Shown here: piece after piece, positions 8,804 to 17,627 of the stretch
How positions within the stretch are numbered: the first letter of the stretch is position 1
Layout of the letters: each line of letters starts with the position of its first letter
Source: an uncultured Clostridia bacterium
GTDB lineage: Bacteria > Bacillota > Clostridia > Christensenellales > Borkfalkiaceae
Direction: 5' to 3'
Assembly: GCA_934796775.1 (NCBI GenBank)
Contig: CAKVPH010000004.1
Coordinates: forward strand, 62,001-126,000
Length of the DNA: 64,000 bases
Notes under the pieces: model-generated
What the model was told of the DNA's origin: nothing
What the model saw: only the letters and a program-made list of their open reading frames with translations
Databases searched by the model: none
Program-made: the position numbers and the translations under genes

Positions 8804-9688
8804 ATGAAAAAAACTATTATTTGTGCTATTGTCTTTCTCGTATTAATTACTTGCACTGTTATAGGGCTTGTGTATAAAGATGACCTGACTTATTTGTCTT
8901 CAACTATGCGAAGAATAAAGATTGACAAGAATATAACAACGCAGTCCGTTATGACCTTTAATGTTAAATGTATTACAAGTGTTAACAATGACAAATTTAG
9001 TTGGAAATATCGCGCCCCTCTGATTTGCGACCTTTTGCAAGAACATACACCCTCTATAATCTGCATGCAAGAAAATAAAAAAGAACAATATTCCTTCTTC
9101 GAAAAGTTTTTAAAAGGCTATGGTTCGGTGGCTACATATCGGGACGCAACACTACTCACGGAATGTTTACCTATTTTTTATAGAACCGATATGTATGAAC
9201 TTATTAAAACTCAAACGTTTTGGCTTAGCGACACTCCCGATGTAATGAGCAATACGTGGGACCTGGCATATTTCAGAATTTGCACGTTTGTTATTTTGAA
9301 AAACAAAAACACTGACAAAGAATTTATTGTAGGCAATGTGCATCTTGATTATAAAAATCAAGAAACACAGATAAAAAGTATTCGGTTGATTTGCGACAGA
9401 TTAAGCACATTTAATCTTCCGGCTATCATAATGGGAGACTTTAATTGCACCCCGGACAGTAATGCGATCGATTTTGCAAAACAATTTTTTGTCGATGCAG
9501 GACAAGGCTTTGAAGATGAAAACAAAGGCACTATCAATTATTTCAAAAACGAGTATCCGAATATAAAGATTGATTATATGTTACTATTTCCCGACAGTTT
9601 TACAATAAACAATTACAAAGTAATCGACAAAAAGTATAACGGACATTATGCCAGCGACCACTTCCCTGTATATGCGGAATTAGCCTGA
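8804..9688 (+). CDS. Endonuclease/exonuclease/phosphatase-family protein, membrane-anchored or secreted
   Basis: A metal-dependent phosphoesterase of the EEP fold (the fold of DNase I, exonuclease III and sphingomyelinases). The start at 8804 follows a GAGG site; 294 residues. A hydrophobic N-terminal segment after MKKT makes it exported or anchored. Catalytic landmarks are the Glu in CMQENKKEQ (about residue 87), HLDY (about 183), GDFNCTPDS (about 206), the IDYML segment and the terminal SDHFP. The substrate cannot be told from sequence; a phosphodiester or phospholipid outside the cell is plausible. It is monocistronic, between two terminators. Confidence 0.85.
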   Translation: MKKTIICAIVFLVLITCTVIGLVYKDDLTYLSSTMRRIKIDKNITTQSVMTFNVKCITSVNNDKFSWKYRAPLICDLLQEHTPSIICMQENKKEQYSFFEKFLKGYGSVATYRDATLLTECLPIFYRTDMYELIKTQTFWLSDTPDVMSNTWDLAYFRICTFVILKNKNTDKEFIVGNVHLDYKNQETQIKSIRLICDRLSTFNLPAIIMGDFNCTPDSNAIDFAKQFFVDAGQGFEDENKGTINYFKNEYPNIKIDYMLLFPDSFTINNYKVIDKKYNGHYASDHFPVYAELA

Positions 9689-9692
9689 AAAA

Positions 9693-9759
9693 ATAACACC
9701 GACTAATATACAAAAAGCATTCGGCTTTTTAAAAGTATATCTTGGTCGGTGTTTTATTA
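9693..9759 (+). terminator. Terminator after the EEP gene
   Basis: A long stem: ATAACACCGAC pairs with GTCGGTGTTTTAT, with a second inner stem around AAAAAGC/GCTTTTT. It can also serve the convergent HAD gene. Confidence 0.75.
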
Positions 9760-9786
9760 TTTATGATAAAAGGTATTTTGTCTTTA

Positions 9787-10395
9787 TTATAAACAACTCT
9801 TTATATAAGAAACACATTCGGTAAGATTTTTAAAAGTTGGCGGTAATATTTCTTTATATGCGCTACTTTTAGTAAAATCTTCCGAATATATCCCGGTAGT
9901 TACTAATATCGGGCGGACGCTTGCTTTACAAGAAGCTATCACGTCACTCATCTGGTCGCCGATAAAAAAGCTGTTGAGCATATCGATACCTATATCATTT
10001 TCAGCCTGCAAAAGCATGCCGGGATTAGGTTTGAACGAAATATGATTTTCTGTTTTTATATGCGGTGAATAATAAACAGCGGCAATTTCAACCCCATACG
10101 CACGGAAATCGTCAATAATTTTATAATTAAAAGCGTGCATATCTTCGGTTTTATAAAGACCTTTTTTTAACCCGTCCTGATTTGTGACGATTACGATATA
10201 ATAATTCATATCACATAATGCTTTTACCGAAGTAAAAACATCGTCAAAATACTGTAAATCTTCAATCCGGTGCGTGTTGACTTTGTCTATATGAATAGTT
10301 CCGTCACGATCCAAAAAAACAACTTTCTTTTTATTCCCGTCTTTTTTCAGCTTCGGATTAAGATAATCGCATTCAGCAAATTTTTCATTCGTCAT
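9787..10395 (-). CDS. HAD-IIIA family hydrolase (sugar or small-molecule phosphatase)
   Basis: A 202-residue haloacid dehalogenase-fold phosphatase. Motif I is VVFLDRDGTIH (about residues 25-35) with the two catalytic Asp; motif II is IVIVTNQDGL; motifs III/IV are FKPNPGM and FFIGDQMSDVIAS. It resembles histidinol-phosphatase/GmhB-like enzymes, but the Cys-His zinc loop of GmhB is absent, so a heptose bisphosphate substrate is not supported. The ATG overlaps the stop of the upstream membrane protein gene by four bases, so the pair is co-translated. Confidence 0.82.
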   Translation of the reverse strand: MTNEKFAECDYLNPKLKKDGNKKKVVFLDRDGTIHIDKVNTHRIEDLQYFDDVFTSVKALCDMNYYIVIVTNQDGLKKGLYKTEDMHAFNYKIIDDFRAYGVEIAAVYYSPHIKTENHISFKPNPGMLLQAENDIGIDMLNSFFIGDQMSDVIASCKASVRPILVTTGIYSEDFTKSSAYKEILPPTFKNLTECVSYIKSCL

Positions 10396-10994
10396 TTTTT
10401 ATCACCGCATTTATTACATTTTTTACCATTGCTTTTGTTAAATGATAAAACGATTAAAAGATTTACAGTTTGAAAAATAACAAAAGCCGCTACCGCAATA
10501 ATAATTATTATATTGATATTAAACAACGACTTTTCGTAAGAAACGCAGAAAAACAATATTGAACTTATAATAGGGATGGCTAACGATATTTTCTCAAAAA
10601 AACCACGTCTGATACCGGGGGTACGGATTGAGTTCCGTTTGGACTCGTATTCGCAATAAGACTCCCACATATATCTGCTCTTTTCATCGTTGTTGTATTC
10701 TAATAGTTTACATATCGCAGGCTCAATTTCGTTGACTAAAAATTTATGGCACCTGTCGTGTATGGTATACGAGTATAAAATCTGAACGGAAAAAAACAGC
10801 GTTACAAGCGGCAAAAGAAAAAATAAAAACGGCGCAAACTTAAAATCTAAAAATCCGAGAGTAAATATCGCTCCGCACGAAACTAAAAATTGAATAGCAA
10901 ACGTATCGCGCTGGCCTATTCTCATTTCGATTTCACCGCGCACTGCTTTATGCGTTTCGATAAGTTGAGATAATCGTTTTTCTTTTAAATCCAT
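10392..10994 (-). CDS. Four-helix membrane protein of unknown function
   Basis: A 200-residue protein with a charged N-terminal helix that contains EIEMRIGQRDTFAIQF, then hydrophobic helices at about 30-50, 52-75, 133-152 and 157-182, and a short Cys-containing tail (KKCNKCGDKK). The cytosolic loop between helices 2 and 3 is charged. The layout recalls SLATT-like and related small membrane proteins, but I cannot assign a family. It has a GAGGG ribosome site and is coupled by a four-base overlap to the HAD phosphatase. The pair lies between two terminators as an independent cassette. Confidence 0.7.
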   Translation of the reverse strand: MDLKEKRLSQLIETHKAVRGEIEMRIGQRDTFAIQFLVSCGAIFTLGFLDFKFAPFLFFLLPLVTLFFSVQILYSYTIHDRCHKFLVNEIEPAICKLLEYNNDEKSRYMWESYCEYESKRNSIRTPGIRRGFFEKISLAIPIISSILFFCVSYEKSLFNINIIIIIAVAAFVIFQTVNLLIVLSFNKSNGKKCNKCGDKK

Positions 10995-11033
10995 TTTATT
11001 TTTCCCTCTTTCGTTGTTATTTTATAAAAATTT

Positions 11034-11077
11034 AAAAAAACCCGAAACGATGTTCTTTTAAACGAATTAGTTTCGGG
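11034..11077 (-). terminator. Terminator of ssrA
   Basis: CCCGAAAC pairs with GTTTCGGG and is followed on the minus strand by seven T. It starts five bases after the CCA end of the tmRNA. Confidence 0.9.
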
Positions 11078-11081
11078 CTTA

Positions 11082-11440
11082 TGGTGGAGATGGGCGGAGT
11101 CGAACCGCCGTGTTGCACTCAAACCCAAAAGTCTTCTACATACTTATTCGGCTTTTATCCTCCTCGCAAAGCAGTCAACCGACGAACAACCTGCGCAAAA
11201 GTCCGTTAAAATACCTTTTTAACGCCACGAACAAAGCGTTAAAAACGTTCACTGCGTTTCTGATGCCCTCTGCCCGCCCCGCAGTATGACGGACGAAGAC
11301 AACTGCTTTTAATTAAGCAGCAAATGCGTAATTGTTATTATCAGCATTTAATTTTAAAATTTTCCGTATTTTAACGCAGCTACGGTCTGCGGTATGCTTA
11401 TACTTTCCAATTCGGGCACAGTCGAAACCGAAACACCCCC
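11082..11440 (-). ncRNA. ssrA: Transfer-messenger RNA (tmRNA)
   Basis: About 359 nt. The 5' end GGGGGTG pairs with CATCTCC before the encoded CCA at 11082, as in a tRNA-Ala-like acceptor stem. The T-arm GGTTCGACTCC and the 5' GGTTTCGACT are diagnostic. The resume codon is GCT at 11345; the tag reads ADNNNYAFAA and ends with TAA at 11313. With SmpB it rescues stalled ribosomes and tags the product for degradation. The locus order secG-rnr-smpB-ssrA is classical for Firmicutes, but here a yfhO-like gene lies between smpB and ssrA. Confidence 0.96.
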
Positions 11441-11455
11441 GTAATCTTCGGTATT

Positions 11456-11484
11456 ATTGTAACACCGAATTATTAAATTGTCAA
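11456..11484 (-). promoter_or_regulatory. Promoter of ssrA
   Basis: -35 TTGACA (11484-11479), 17-bp spacer, -10 TACAAT (11461-11456). Transcription would start about 9 bases before the mature 5' end. Confidence 0.85.
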
Positions 11485-11565
11485 ATTATTTTTGTTGCGC
11501 CGCAAAGCTTTACTTTATGACTTTGCCAAACTTTGCAGTCAAATTATATCCTTTATGTTTCCGAG

Positions 11566-14385
11566 TTATGCCGCAAAAATATTTACTCCGAGAGGAAATA
11601 AATAAATTACAAATATAACCACCGCGCCGAGCGCAAGAACACAATAAAAAGATATATTATTCGCAATCGCATTTATTTTTTCGTTTTGCTCGATTTTTTC
11701 TTTAAAAATGCAAAAATACAATGCGCCGAGAATTAAGCCTATTACCGAAATACAAATCCCCGCAGTGAACCCTTCAGGTTTAAAATTAAGTTCTACCTTA
11801 TTTTCGCCTTTTTGTACCTTTACGGTCATAAAACCGTTAAACTCGTTTACCTCGGCATTTTTGCCGTTTACTTTTGCCTTAAAGCCTTGATTATACGGCA
11901 CGGCAAAAAACACGTATCCGTCGTCAGGTGCATTTATTTTGCCCGAAATTCCATTCGGTTTTTTATTAAAATCTCCGCCTATAGCTTCGTTAATAGCATT
12001 TTTAAGCTTTGTTGTAGCTACAGAAAACAATCCGAAAGTGTTTGCCGAAACACTATCTGTAAGCGTTACGGTAACATCTGCCACGCAGTGCGAATAGTTA
12101 CCCAAAAACGCCGTTCCGTTATTTGATTGCGTAGGATAAGACGGAATGCTTTTTCTTGTAAGTCCGCCCACGGTAACCCTGACAGACGATATTTTTGAAT
12201 AATACGGTTCTCTTAAATTATTAGTGTATTCGTCAAATAAATCAAAATAAAGGGCTACCGGCTGAGTTATTTTTATAGAATATATGATTTTTGCGGGTTC
12301 GCTTTGAGTTACTATCTGATATGAAAACCGTTCGTCATCGGATAAATCAACTACGTTAGAAAGCAATTCGGGTTCGTATTTAGTATAAAGTCCGCTGTCG
12401 CCCGTAAGCTTTTCGTATAATGCGTTTTGAATTTCACGTCTTTCAAGCGTTTCGTCCGCTTTAAAAGTTTCGCCGTCCTTTATATAAAAGCCGAACGGAA
12501 AACAATATTCGTTTTGTTTAACCGAAAATCTTGCGCCGTTTATCGGTTCGGATACAAAAAACGCACCGCTTTCGCTTCCGCTGTGAACGGTATATTTGTT
12601 TCGTAAAAGCGCATCGGTAAAAACCGTCCCGCCGTTGGAGTTTACTTCCATCCAGTACGACGAATAACCCAGCTGTTTTACCGTGTGCATATACAATCTG
12701 TCGTTAAGCGAAGTGTAATGCGCCAAACTGCCGTAGCCCATTGCACCTGTAAGGTTTACGTCAAAAAGTTTTACGTTATTTTTTACTCTGAAAAATTCAT
12801 CATCTTCTATAACGTTTTCTATTTTTGCCGCCTTTTTTAAAGAATATGCGTTGTTCTTTGCCGATATCATATAAACGTTGCACGAAAAGGCACATTCAAC
12901 AATACAAAGTGCGGCTATAAGTGCGTAAACGGCTATTTTGGGTATTAAATCGTAACGCGTTAAAAGCAAGCACGCCGCGCCCGCTATAAGCGGTATAGCG
13001 GCATATTTTGCAAGTGCTTTAAACGACTCGGCATTCCCCCATAAACTATGCGAATATGCTGTTAAAATCTCTTGATTTTTCTCGTAATACCTGTATGCAA
13101 AAATTGAAAACAAAGTACAAAACGCTATAACGATAACGCTCGTAAAAATCTTTATAAGTGTTTTGTGATTATTTATAAAATTTACAAAAACGTTATTTTC
13201 CGCGTTGCCGTCCTTAGTTTCATTTATAAAAAGTTGAGTTTTTCCGTCAGCCTTTATTTCCTTTGCGTCAAGCATTTCGGCAATTTGTTTTGCGCCGATA
13301 TATAAAACGAGCGCAATCAGAATAAATCCGTATCTTGTGGGAAACGCCATATAGTTAAAAGTCTGCCAGGCTTTTGCCACAGGCTCAAAAAATACGGGAA
13401 CAACACAAAGCAAAGTGAGAATTGCCAAATGTGATTTATAGTTTTTAACTATATACAAAATAGCGAATGTACAGGCAAACGCAAGACAGAAAAACGTGGG
13501 ATAGGAAGTTGAACCGGACGGAAAGATGTTACTGCCCTTTAAAGTTGCCATTATATCCGAAGTTCTCATTGAACTTAAATACTGCATAAAACACGGCAAA
13601 AGCACCGCCGCAGACAAAAGTGCGGCAAAAAGCGAGCCTGAAATAAAAGAAAAACAAAACTTTTTAGCTTTTTCTCGATTTAATATCGCATAAACGGCAG
13701 CATACAAAGATACAAAAACCACCACTGCATACGAAAGATAAAACTGAAATACTACGCAGAACAAAAGCGATATACCGTAAAGCAAAAAGCTTTTGCCTTC
13801 AGTCATTTTTTCAAGGCCTAAAAGTATCAGCGGAAAAGTATAAACTACGTCGATCCACTGCAAAATCTGGTAATACATCATCGTATAGCCTGAAAAAGCG
13901 TAAATCAAAGAGAAAAAGATTACTAAACAAGGATAATTTTTCAGCCTGTCCTTTAAAAATATCGCAAACGTAAGAGCCGCGCAAGATATTTTTAAAATAG
14001 TCATCAGGTTAAAGCAGTCGCTCATTTTGCTCTTTTCAAAAAATACGACCAGAAAGGAAAACGGACTTGAAAGATTAAAGAAAAATACCCCGAAAAAGTT
14101 CATTCCTCCCGCATTTTGAAAACTATAAAAAAAGCCTTCCTTCCCGCTTAAAACGTCCTTAAAATCACAGAGCAACGGAATAAATTGCTGATTCGCGTCG
14201 CACCAGGCAATGCTTTTTTCGCCAAACGGATAAATATCATTTATTTTAAACAAAAGCACAAATAAAATCAAGCTAAAAATAAACGCAAAAAGCGGCGAAA
14301 AGCGTTTGAATATTTCATATAAAACACTTATTAATCGACCTATATGGCGACTTTTACAAATTTGTCTTTGGTTTTGTTCGCTCAT
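11566..14385 (-). CDS. YfhO-family membrane protein
   Basis: A 939-residue polytopic membrane protein with about 12 hydrophobic helices in the first 500 residues, a large extracytoplasmic region (about 520-890) and a last pair of helices at the C-terminus. The segment SIAWCDANQQFIPLLCDFKD (about 58-77) and the SGYTMMYYQILQW loop are typical of YfhO proteins, which have a GT-C-like fold and are linked to modification of lipoteichoic acid or other wall polymers in Firmicutes. The precise substrate here is unknown. The start overlaps the smpB stop, so it is expressed with the RNA decay operon. Confidence 0.85.
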   Translation of the reverse strand: MSEQNQRQICKSRHIGRLISVLYEIFKRFSPLFAFIFSLILFVLLFKINDIYPFGEKSIAWCDANQQFIPLLCDFKDVLSGKEGFFYSFQNAGGMNFFGVFFFNLSSPFSFLVVFFEKSKMSDCFNLMTILKISCAALTFAIFLKDRLKNYPCLVIFFSLIYAFSGYTMMYYQILQWIDVVYTFPLILLGLEKMTEGKSFLLYGISLLFCVVFQFYLSYAVVVFVSLYAAVYAILNREKAKKFCFSFISGSLFAALLSAAVLLPCFMQYLSSMRTSDIMATLKGSNIFPSGSTSYPTFFCLAFACTFAILYIVKNYKSHLAILTLLCVVPVFFEPVAKAWQTFNYMAFPTRYGFILIALVLYIGAKQIAEMLDAKEIKADGKTQLFINETKDGNAENNVFVNFINNHKTLIKIFTSVIVIAFCTLFSIFAYRYYEKNQEILTAYSHSLWGNAESFKALAKYAAIPLIAGAACLLLTRYDLIPKIAVYALIAALCIVECAFSCNVYMISAKNNAYSLKKAAKIENVIEDDEFFRVKNNVKLFDVNLTGAMGYGSLAHYTSLNDRLYMHTVKQLGYSSYWMEVNSNGGTVFTDALLRNKYTVHSGSESGAFFVSEPINGARFSVKQNEYCFPFGFYIKDGETFKADETLERREIQNALYEKLTGDSGLYTKYEPELLSNVVDLSDDERFSYQIVTQSEPAKIIYSIKITQPVALYFDLFDEYTNNLREPYYSKISSVRVTVGGLTRKSIPSYPTQSNNGTAFLGNYSHCVADVTVTLTDSVSANTFGLFSVATTKLKNAINEAIGGDFNKKPNGISGKINAPDDGYVFFAVPYNQGFKAKVNGKNAEVNEFNGFMTVKVQKGENKVELNFKPEGFTAGICISVIGLILGALYFCIFKEKIEQNEKINAIANNISFYCVLALGAVVIFVIYLFPLGVNIFAA

Positions 14386-14831
14386 TTATATCGCTTAATC
14401 TCCCGCTCCATATCGCGTTTTATATCGGCATCGCGCAGATTCTGCTTTTTATCATAGGTATGTTTACCTTTGCAAAGCCCTACTTCGGCTTTGATGAGCG
14501 CGTCTTTAAAATACAGCTTTAACGGAACGACGGTAAAGCCTTTTTCGGCAATTTTTGAAGAAAGTCTGCGTATTTCGCTTTTGTGCATCAAAAGTCTTCT
14601 GTCGCGCTTGGCTTCTCTTACGTTGTACGCGCCCGATTTATCGTAAACCGAAATATGCATGTTTTTTATAAACAGATTACTGCCCGATATCGAGCAAAAA
14701 CTATCTTTTAAATTTACATTTCCAAGCCTTATTGATTTTACTTCTCCACCGTCGAGAGAAATGCCCGCCTCATATTTTTCTATTATAAAATATTCGTGCC
14801 GGGCTTCTTTGTTTTCGCAAATGACTTTCAT
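14382..14831 (-). CDS. smpB: SsrA-binding protein SmpB
   Basis: SmpB binds tmRNA and places it on stalled ribosomes. The 149-residue protein has the OB fold with NKEARHEYFI near the N-terminus, the GGEVKSIRLGNVNLKDSF segment, KRDRRLLMHKSEI, and the basic C-terminal tail (KKQNLRDADIKRDMEREIKR) that folds in the decoding centre. It is encoded between rnr and the yfhO-like gene and close to ssrA, its partner. Confidence 0.96.
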   Translation of the reverse strand: MKVICENKEARHEYFIIEKYEAGISLDGGEVKSIRLGNVNLKDSFCSISGSNLFIKNMHISVYDKSGAYNVREAKRDRRLLMHKSEIRRLSSKIAEKGFTVVPLKLYFKDALIKAEVGLCKGKHTYDKKQNLRDADIKRDMEREIKRYK

Positions 14832-14855
14832 GAGTAAAAATCTCCGTTATATATT

Positions 14856-14880
14856 GATAATCGACTTATAGGCGGCTTTT
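14856..14880 (+). repeat. Dispersed palindromic element, copy 1 (exact core)
   Basis: Core GATAATCGACTTATAG followed by GGCGGCTTTT, between the rnr stop and the smpB start. It is read on the plus strand although both genes run on the minus strand. Confidence 0.75.
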
Positions 14881-14914
14881 GCGTTGGATTACGGCTGCCT
14901 TTATACGTTTAAAA

Positions 14915-17005
14915 TCATAATTTTCCAACAAAATCGAAATATATTTTTCCTGCCGGAATATCGCAGGCTATAAGTTTTACAAGCAAGGTTTCGCCAAGTT
15001 TAAAACTCTTATTGCCGCTTTTTAGCGAGTAGTTTTCGGGATAAAAATCGTATTTTCCCTTAGGTAATCTTTCAATAGGCAAAAAGCCTTCGGCTCCGTT
15101 TTCAAGGCGCGCATATAGTCCGTTTGCAGTAACGCCCGAGCAAATACCCTCAAAAAAGTCACCTATAAAACCGGACATAAACTTTGCTATAAAGATATTA
15201 TCCGCAGTACGCTCTATGGTTTCGGCTTTTCTTTCGGCTTTTGAACTTGAAAGCGCGATCGGCTCTGCAAGCGAAGAATAACTATCGTAAATCTCTCCTA
15301 TTTGTCCCGAAAGAGCCGCTTTTAAAACTCTGTGAACAAACAAGTCGGGATAACGGCGGATAGGCGACGTAAAATGGCAATAACACTTTTCGTTAAGCCC
15401 GAAATGCCCCTTGTTTTGCGCCGAATACTCTGCTTTTTGCATGGACCTTAACATTACGTTGTTTATTATGGGATAACACGGATTTTGTTTTGCTTTTTTC
15501 AGCACCGCCCGGTAGTCCTTTGCATATTTAAGGCTTTTAACCTTACCTATACCCGCCGCGCTTAAAAAGCTTAAAAAACTTTCCGTCTTTTTTTCGAGCG
15601 GTTTTTCGTGTACTCTGTAAATTGCGGGAAGTTCGGAATAAAACAAAAATTCAGCAACGGCAACGTTAGCCGCAATCATAAATTCTTCAATCAGACTTTC
15701 CGATTCAAGGCTTTGCTTTTTTTCAACTATAAGCTCGCCGTTCTCAAATTTTATTTCGCTCTCTTCGCTTTCAAGATTGATTGAACCGTTTTGCTCTCTC
15801 TTTTCCCATAAAAGATCTTTTAACTTTTTGGCATTAAAAAGCATTTCGGCATAATCGTTCAGTTCTTCTTTTATTTTGTCATCACCATCAAAAAGCGATT
15901 GCACCAAAGTGTAAGTTAAACGCTTGTTTGATTTGATAATCGACTTATAGAAGGACTTTTCAAGTAAAACGCCCTGATTATCGTAGGTAAGTTTTACGCT
16001 TAAAGTAAATCTTTTTTCGTTTTCTTTTAAAGAGCAAAGGTCGTTCGACAAAACTTCCGGCAGCATGGGAATAACGCTTCCCGGAAAGTATATGCTCGTG
16101 CCGCGAGTTATCGCTTCTTTATCTATTGCTCCGTTTGGTTTTACAAAGTGAGATACATCGGCAATATGAACGTATAGCTCATACCCTTCCTGCGTCTTTA
16201 TAACTGAAATAGCATCGTCAAAGTCCTTTGCGGTTTCGCCGTCTATCGTAACCGTTAAAAGATCGCAAAAATCGGTTCTGTTAAAATCTTCTTCCGCGCC
16301 GTTGTATTCACGTTTGATTTTTTCGGCTTCTTGTATAGTTTTTTTATCAAATTCGGTTTTTATATCCTGCGTAATAAGAAGGCTGTTGATTCTGGCATTC
16401 AAATCGTCCGGCTCACCCAAAACCGAAGCAATTTCGCCATACGGAAGGTCGTCTTTATATCCCGTAATTTCGCAAATAACCTGATCCCCCGTTTTTGCGT
16501 TTAAAGTTTTGCCGTGTTTTATAAAAACCTCGTGACTAAAACCCTTATCGTCGGGATAAACGCGGGCAAATCCTTTTTCGACAACTATTACTCCCGAAAC
16601 TTTTGTTACTCCGCGCCTAATTATTTTTACAACTTCCGCCTCATCGCTTTTTTCTCCGCCGTAATACGTTTTTTTAACTAAAACGGTATCGCCCTGAAAA
16701 GCTCCGTTTTTATGCCTTGGCGGGATAAAAAGATCGGGCGAGCCGTCGTCCGGAATAAAAAAAGCATAGCCTTTTTCGTGCGTTTTTATTGTTCCGCGAA
16801 TAAAACCGCATTTTGAAAACAAACAATAAACTCCGCCGCCTGAATCAAATAAAACTTCTTCTTTACAAAGTTGGTTTAAAACGGTTTTCAGTTCACTCTT
16901 TTCGCTTTGTTTTACAAGGTTTAAGCGTTTAAAAAGCGTTTTTTCGCTTATTTTTTCTATTTTTTCGTTATTAAATAAATCAACAATATATTCTTTAACA
17001 GTCAT
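14915..17005 (-). CDS. rnr: Ribonuclease R
   Basis: A processive 3'-5' exoribonuclease that degrades structured RNA and tmRNA-tagged messages. The 696-residue protein shows an N-terminal winged-helix (about 1-60), cold-shock domains (about 65-215), the RNB catalytic core with DGETAKDFDDAISV (about 252-265) holding the metal-binding Asp, the CHFTSPIRRYPDLFVHR signature (about 540) and a C-terminal S1 domain. It lies between secG and smpB, as in many Firmicutes. A copy of the 16-base dispersed element falls inside the gene without disrupting the frame. Confidence 0.96.
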   Translation of the reverse strand: MTVKEYIVDLFNNEKIEKISEKTLFKRLNLVKQSEKSELKTVLNQLCKEEVLFDSGGGVYCLFSKCGFIRGTIKTHEKGYAFFIPDDGSPDLFIPPRHKNGAFQGDTVLVKKTYYGGEKSDEAEVVKIIRRGVTKVSGVIVVEKGFARVYPDDKGFSHEVFIKHGKTLNAKTGDQVICEITGYKDDLPYGEIASVLGEPDDLNARINSLLITQDIKTEFDKKTIQEAEKIKREYNGAEEDFNRTDFCDLLTVTIDGETAKDFDDAISVIKTQEGYELYVHIADVSHFVKPNGAIDKEAITRGTSIYFPGSVIPMLPEVLSNDLCSLKENEKRFTLSVKLTYDNQGVLLEKSFYKSIIKSNKRLTYTLVQSLFDGDDKIKEELNDYAEMLFNAKKLKDLLWEKREQNGSINLESEESEIKFENGELIVEKKQSLESESLIEEFMIAANVAVAEFLFYSELPAIYRVHEKPLEKKTESFLSFLSAAGIGKVKSLKYAKDYRAVLKKAKQNPCYPIINNVMLRSMQKAEYSAQNKGHFGLNEKCYCHFTSPIRRYPDLFVHRVLKAALSGQIGEIYDSYSSLAEPIALSSSKAERKAETIERTADNIFIAKFMSGFIGDFFEGICSGVTANGLYARLENGAEGFLPIERLPKGKYDFYPENYSLKSGNKSFKLGETLLVKLIACDIPAGKIYFDFVGKL
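15935..15960 (+). repeat. Dispersed palindromic element, exact core inside rnr
   Basis: The exact 16-mer GATAATCGACTTATAG, followed by AAGGACTTTT, lies within the rnr coding region. On the coding strand it reads YKSII at about residue 352, a place where RNase R proteins have a similar stretch. It therefore adds no residues, and it may be chance or a selected site rather than an insertion. Confidence 0.5.
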
Positions 17006-17020
17006 TTTAAAAATTATTTT

Positions 17021-17052
17021 AAAAGCGGCTTAAATAACTTTAAGCCGCTTTT
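17021..17052 (-). terminator. Terminator between secG and rnr
   Basis: AAAAGCGGCTTAAA pairs with TTTAAGCCGCTTTT; a symmetric, bidirectional stem-loop directly after secG. Confidence 0.85.
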
Positions 17053-17076
17053 GATTACTATTATTATACCGATAAA

Positions 17077-17370
17077 TCAAACGTTGAGTAAAATCTGAAT
17101 GAGATAGAAAGCTATCATCAATAAGATCATAACAACAAGACAAATTACCGTAAGTCTTCTGAGTTTGCTTTCGACGGTTTTTGATTTGTTTTTGCCGTAG
17201 AAAGTATCGGAACTTCCGGAAAGTGCGCTGATTCCGTTCGAGTTACCCGGTTGAATCATTACGACTACGATTATGAAAAGTGCGCAAAGAGTAGATAAAA
17301 CTACGCATACGATGCTGAGCGCCTTATATAATTCGAATGAAGCCAAAAGATTATTTAAAACTGCTGACAT
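17077..17370 (-). CDS. secG: Preprotein translocase subunit SecG
   Basis: SecG is the small accessory subunit of the SecYEG channel. The 97-residue protein has two membrane helices (about 18-40 and 72-95) separated by the conserved cytosolic loop with MIQPGNSNGISALSGSSDTF, the family signature. It has its own consensus promoter upstream and a terminator downstream; its place before rnr and smpB is conserved. Confidence 0.94.
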   Translation of the reverse strand: MSAVLNNLLASFELYKALSIVCVVLSTLCALFIIVVVMIQPGNSNGISALSGSSDTFYGKNKSKTVESKLRRLTVICLVVMILLMIAFYLIQILLNV

Positions 17371-17503
17371 TTGTTATCTCCGTTTACGCCGATAAGCGCA
17401 TTCTTTTTTTCCTGTTTTTTCGTCGCTTATAATCTTACCCTTTTTAGTTTGAACATCATTTTTTCCGCTAAAAAACAAGGTAAACGTTCCGACGTCTTTT
17501 TAC

Positions 17504-17532
17504 ATTATAACATAACAAAAAAATAATTACAA
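17504..17532 (-). promoter_or_regulatory. Promoter of secG
   Basis: -35 TTGTAA (17532-17527), 17-bp spacer, -10 TATAAT (17509-17504). The leader to the secG start is about 125 nt. Confidence 0.75.
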
Positions 17533-17627
17533 GCATTTTTTTATAATTTCGCCGAATTTTTGCACGCCAAAACTATTTTTAGCACAAAAAATCAGTTAAA
17601 ACTGCCGTTAAAATTATTTTTACGTTA

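Noticed and set aside
9787..10395. Assignment of the HAD protein as GmhB (heptose bisphosphate phosphatase)
   Set aside because: The Cys-rich zinc loop that defines GmhB is missing, and no heptose genes are nearby.
11332..11520. A 62-codon plus-strand frame over the tmRNA
   Set aside because: It is antisense to ssrA and its promoter and has no ribosome site.
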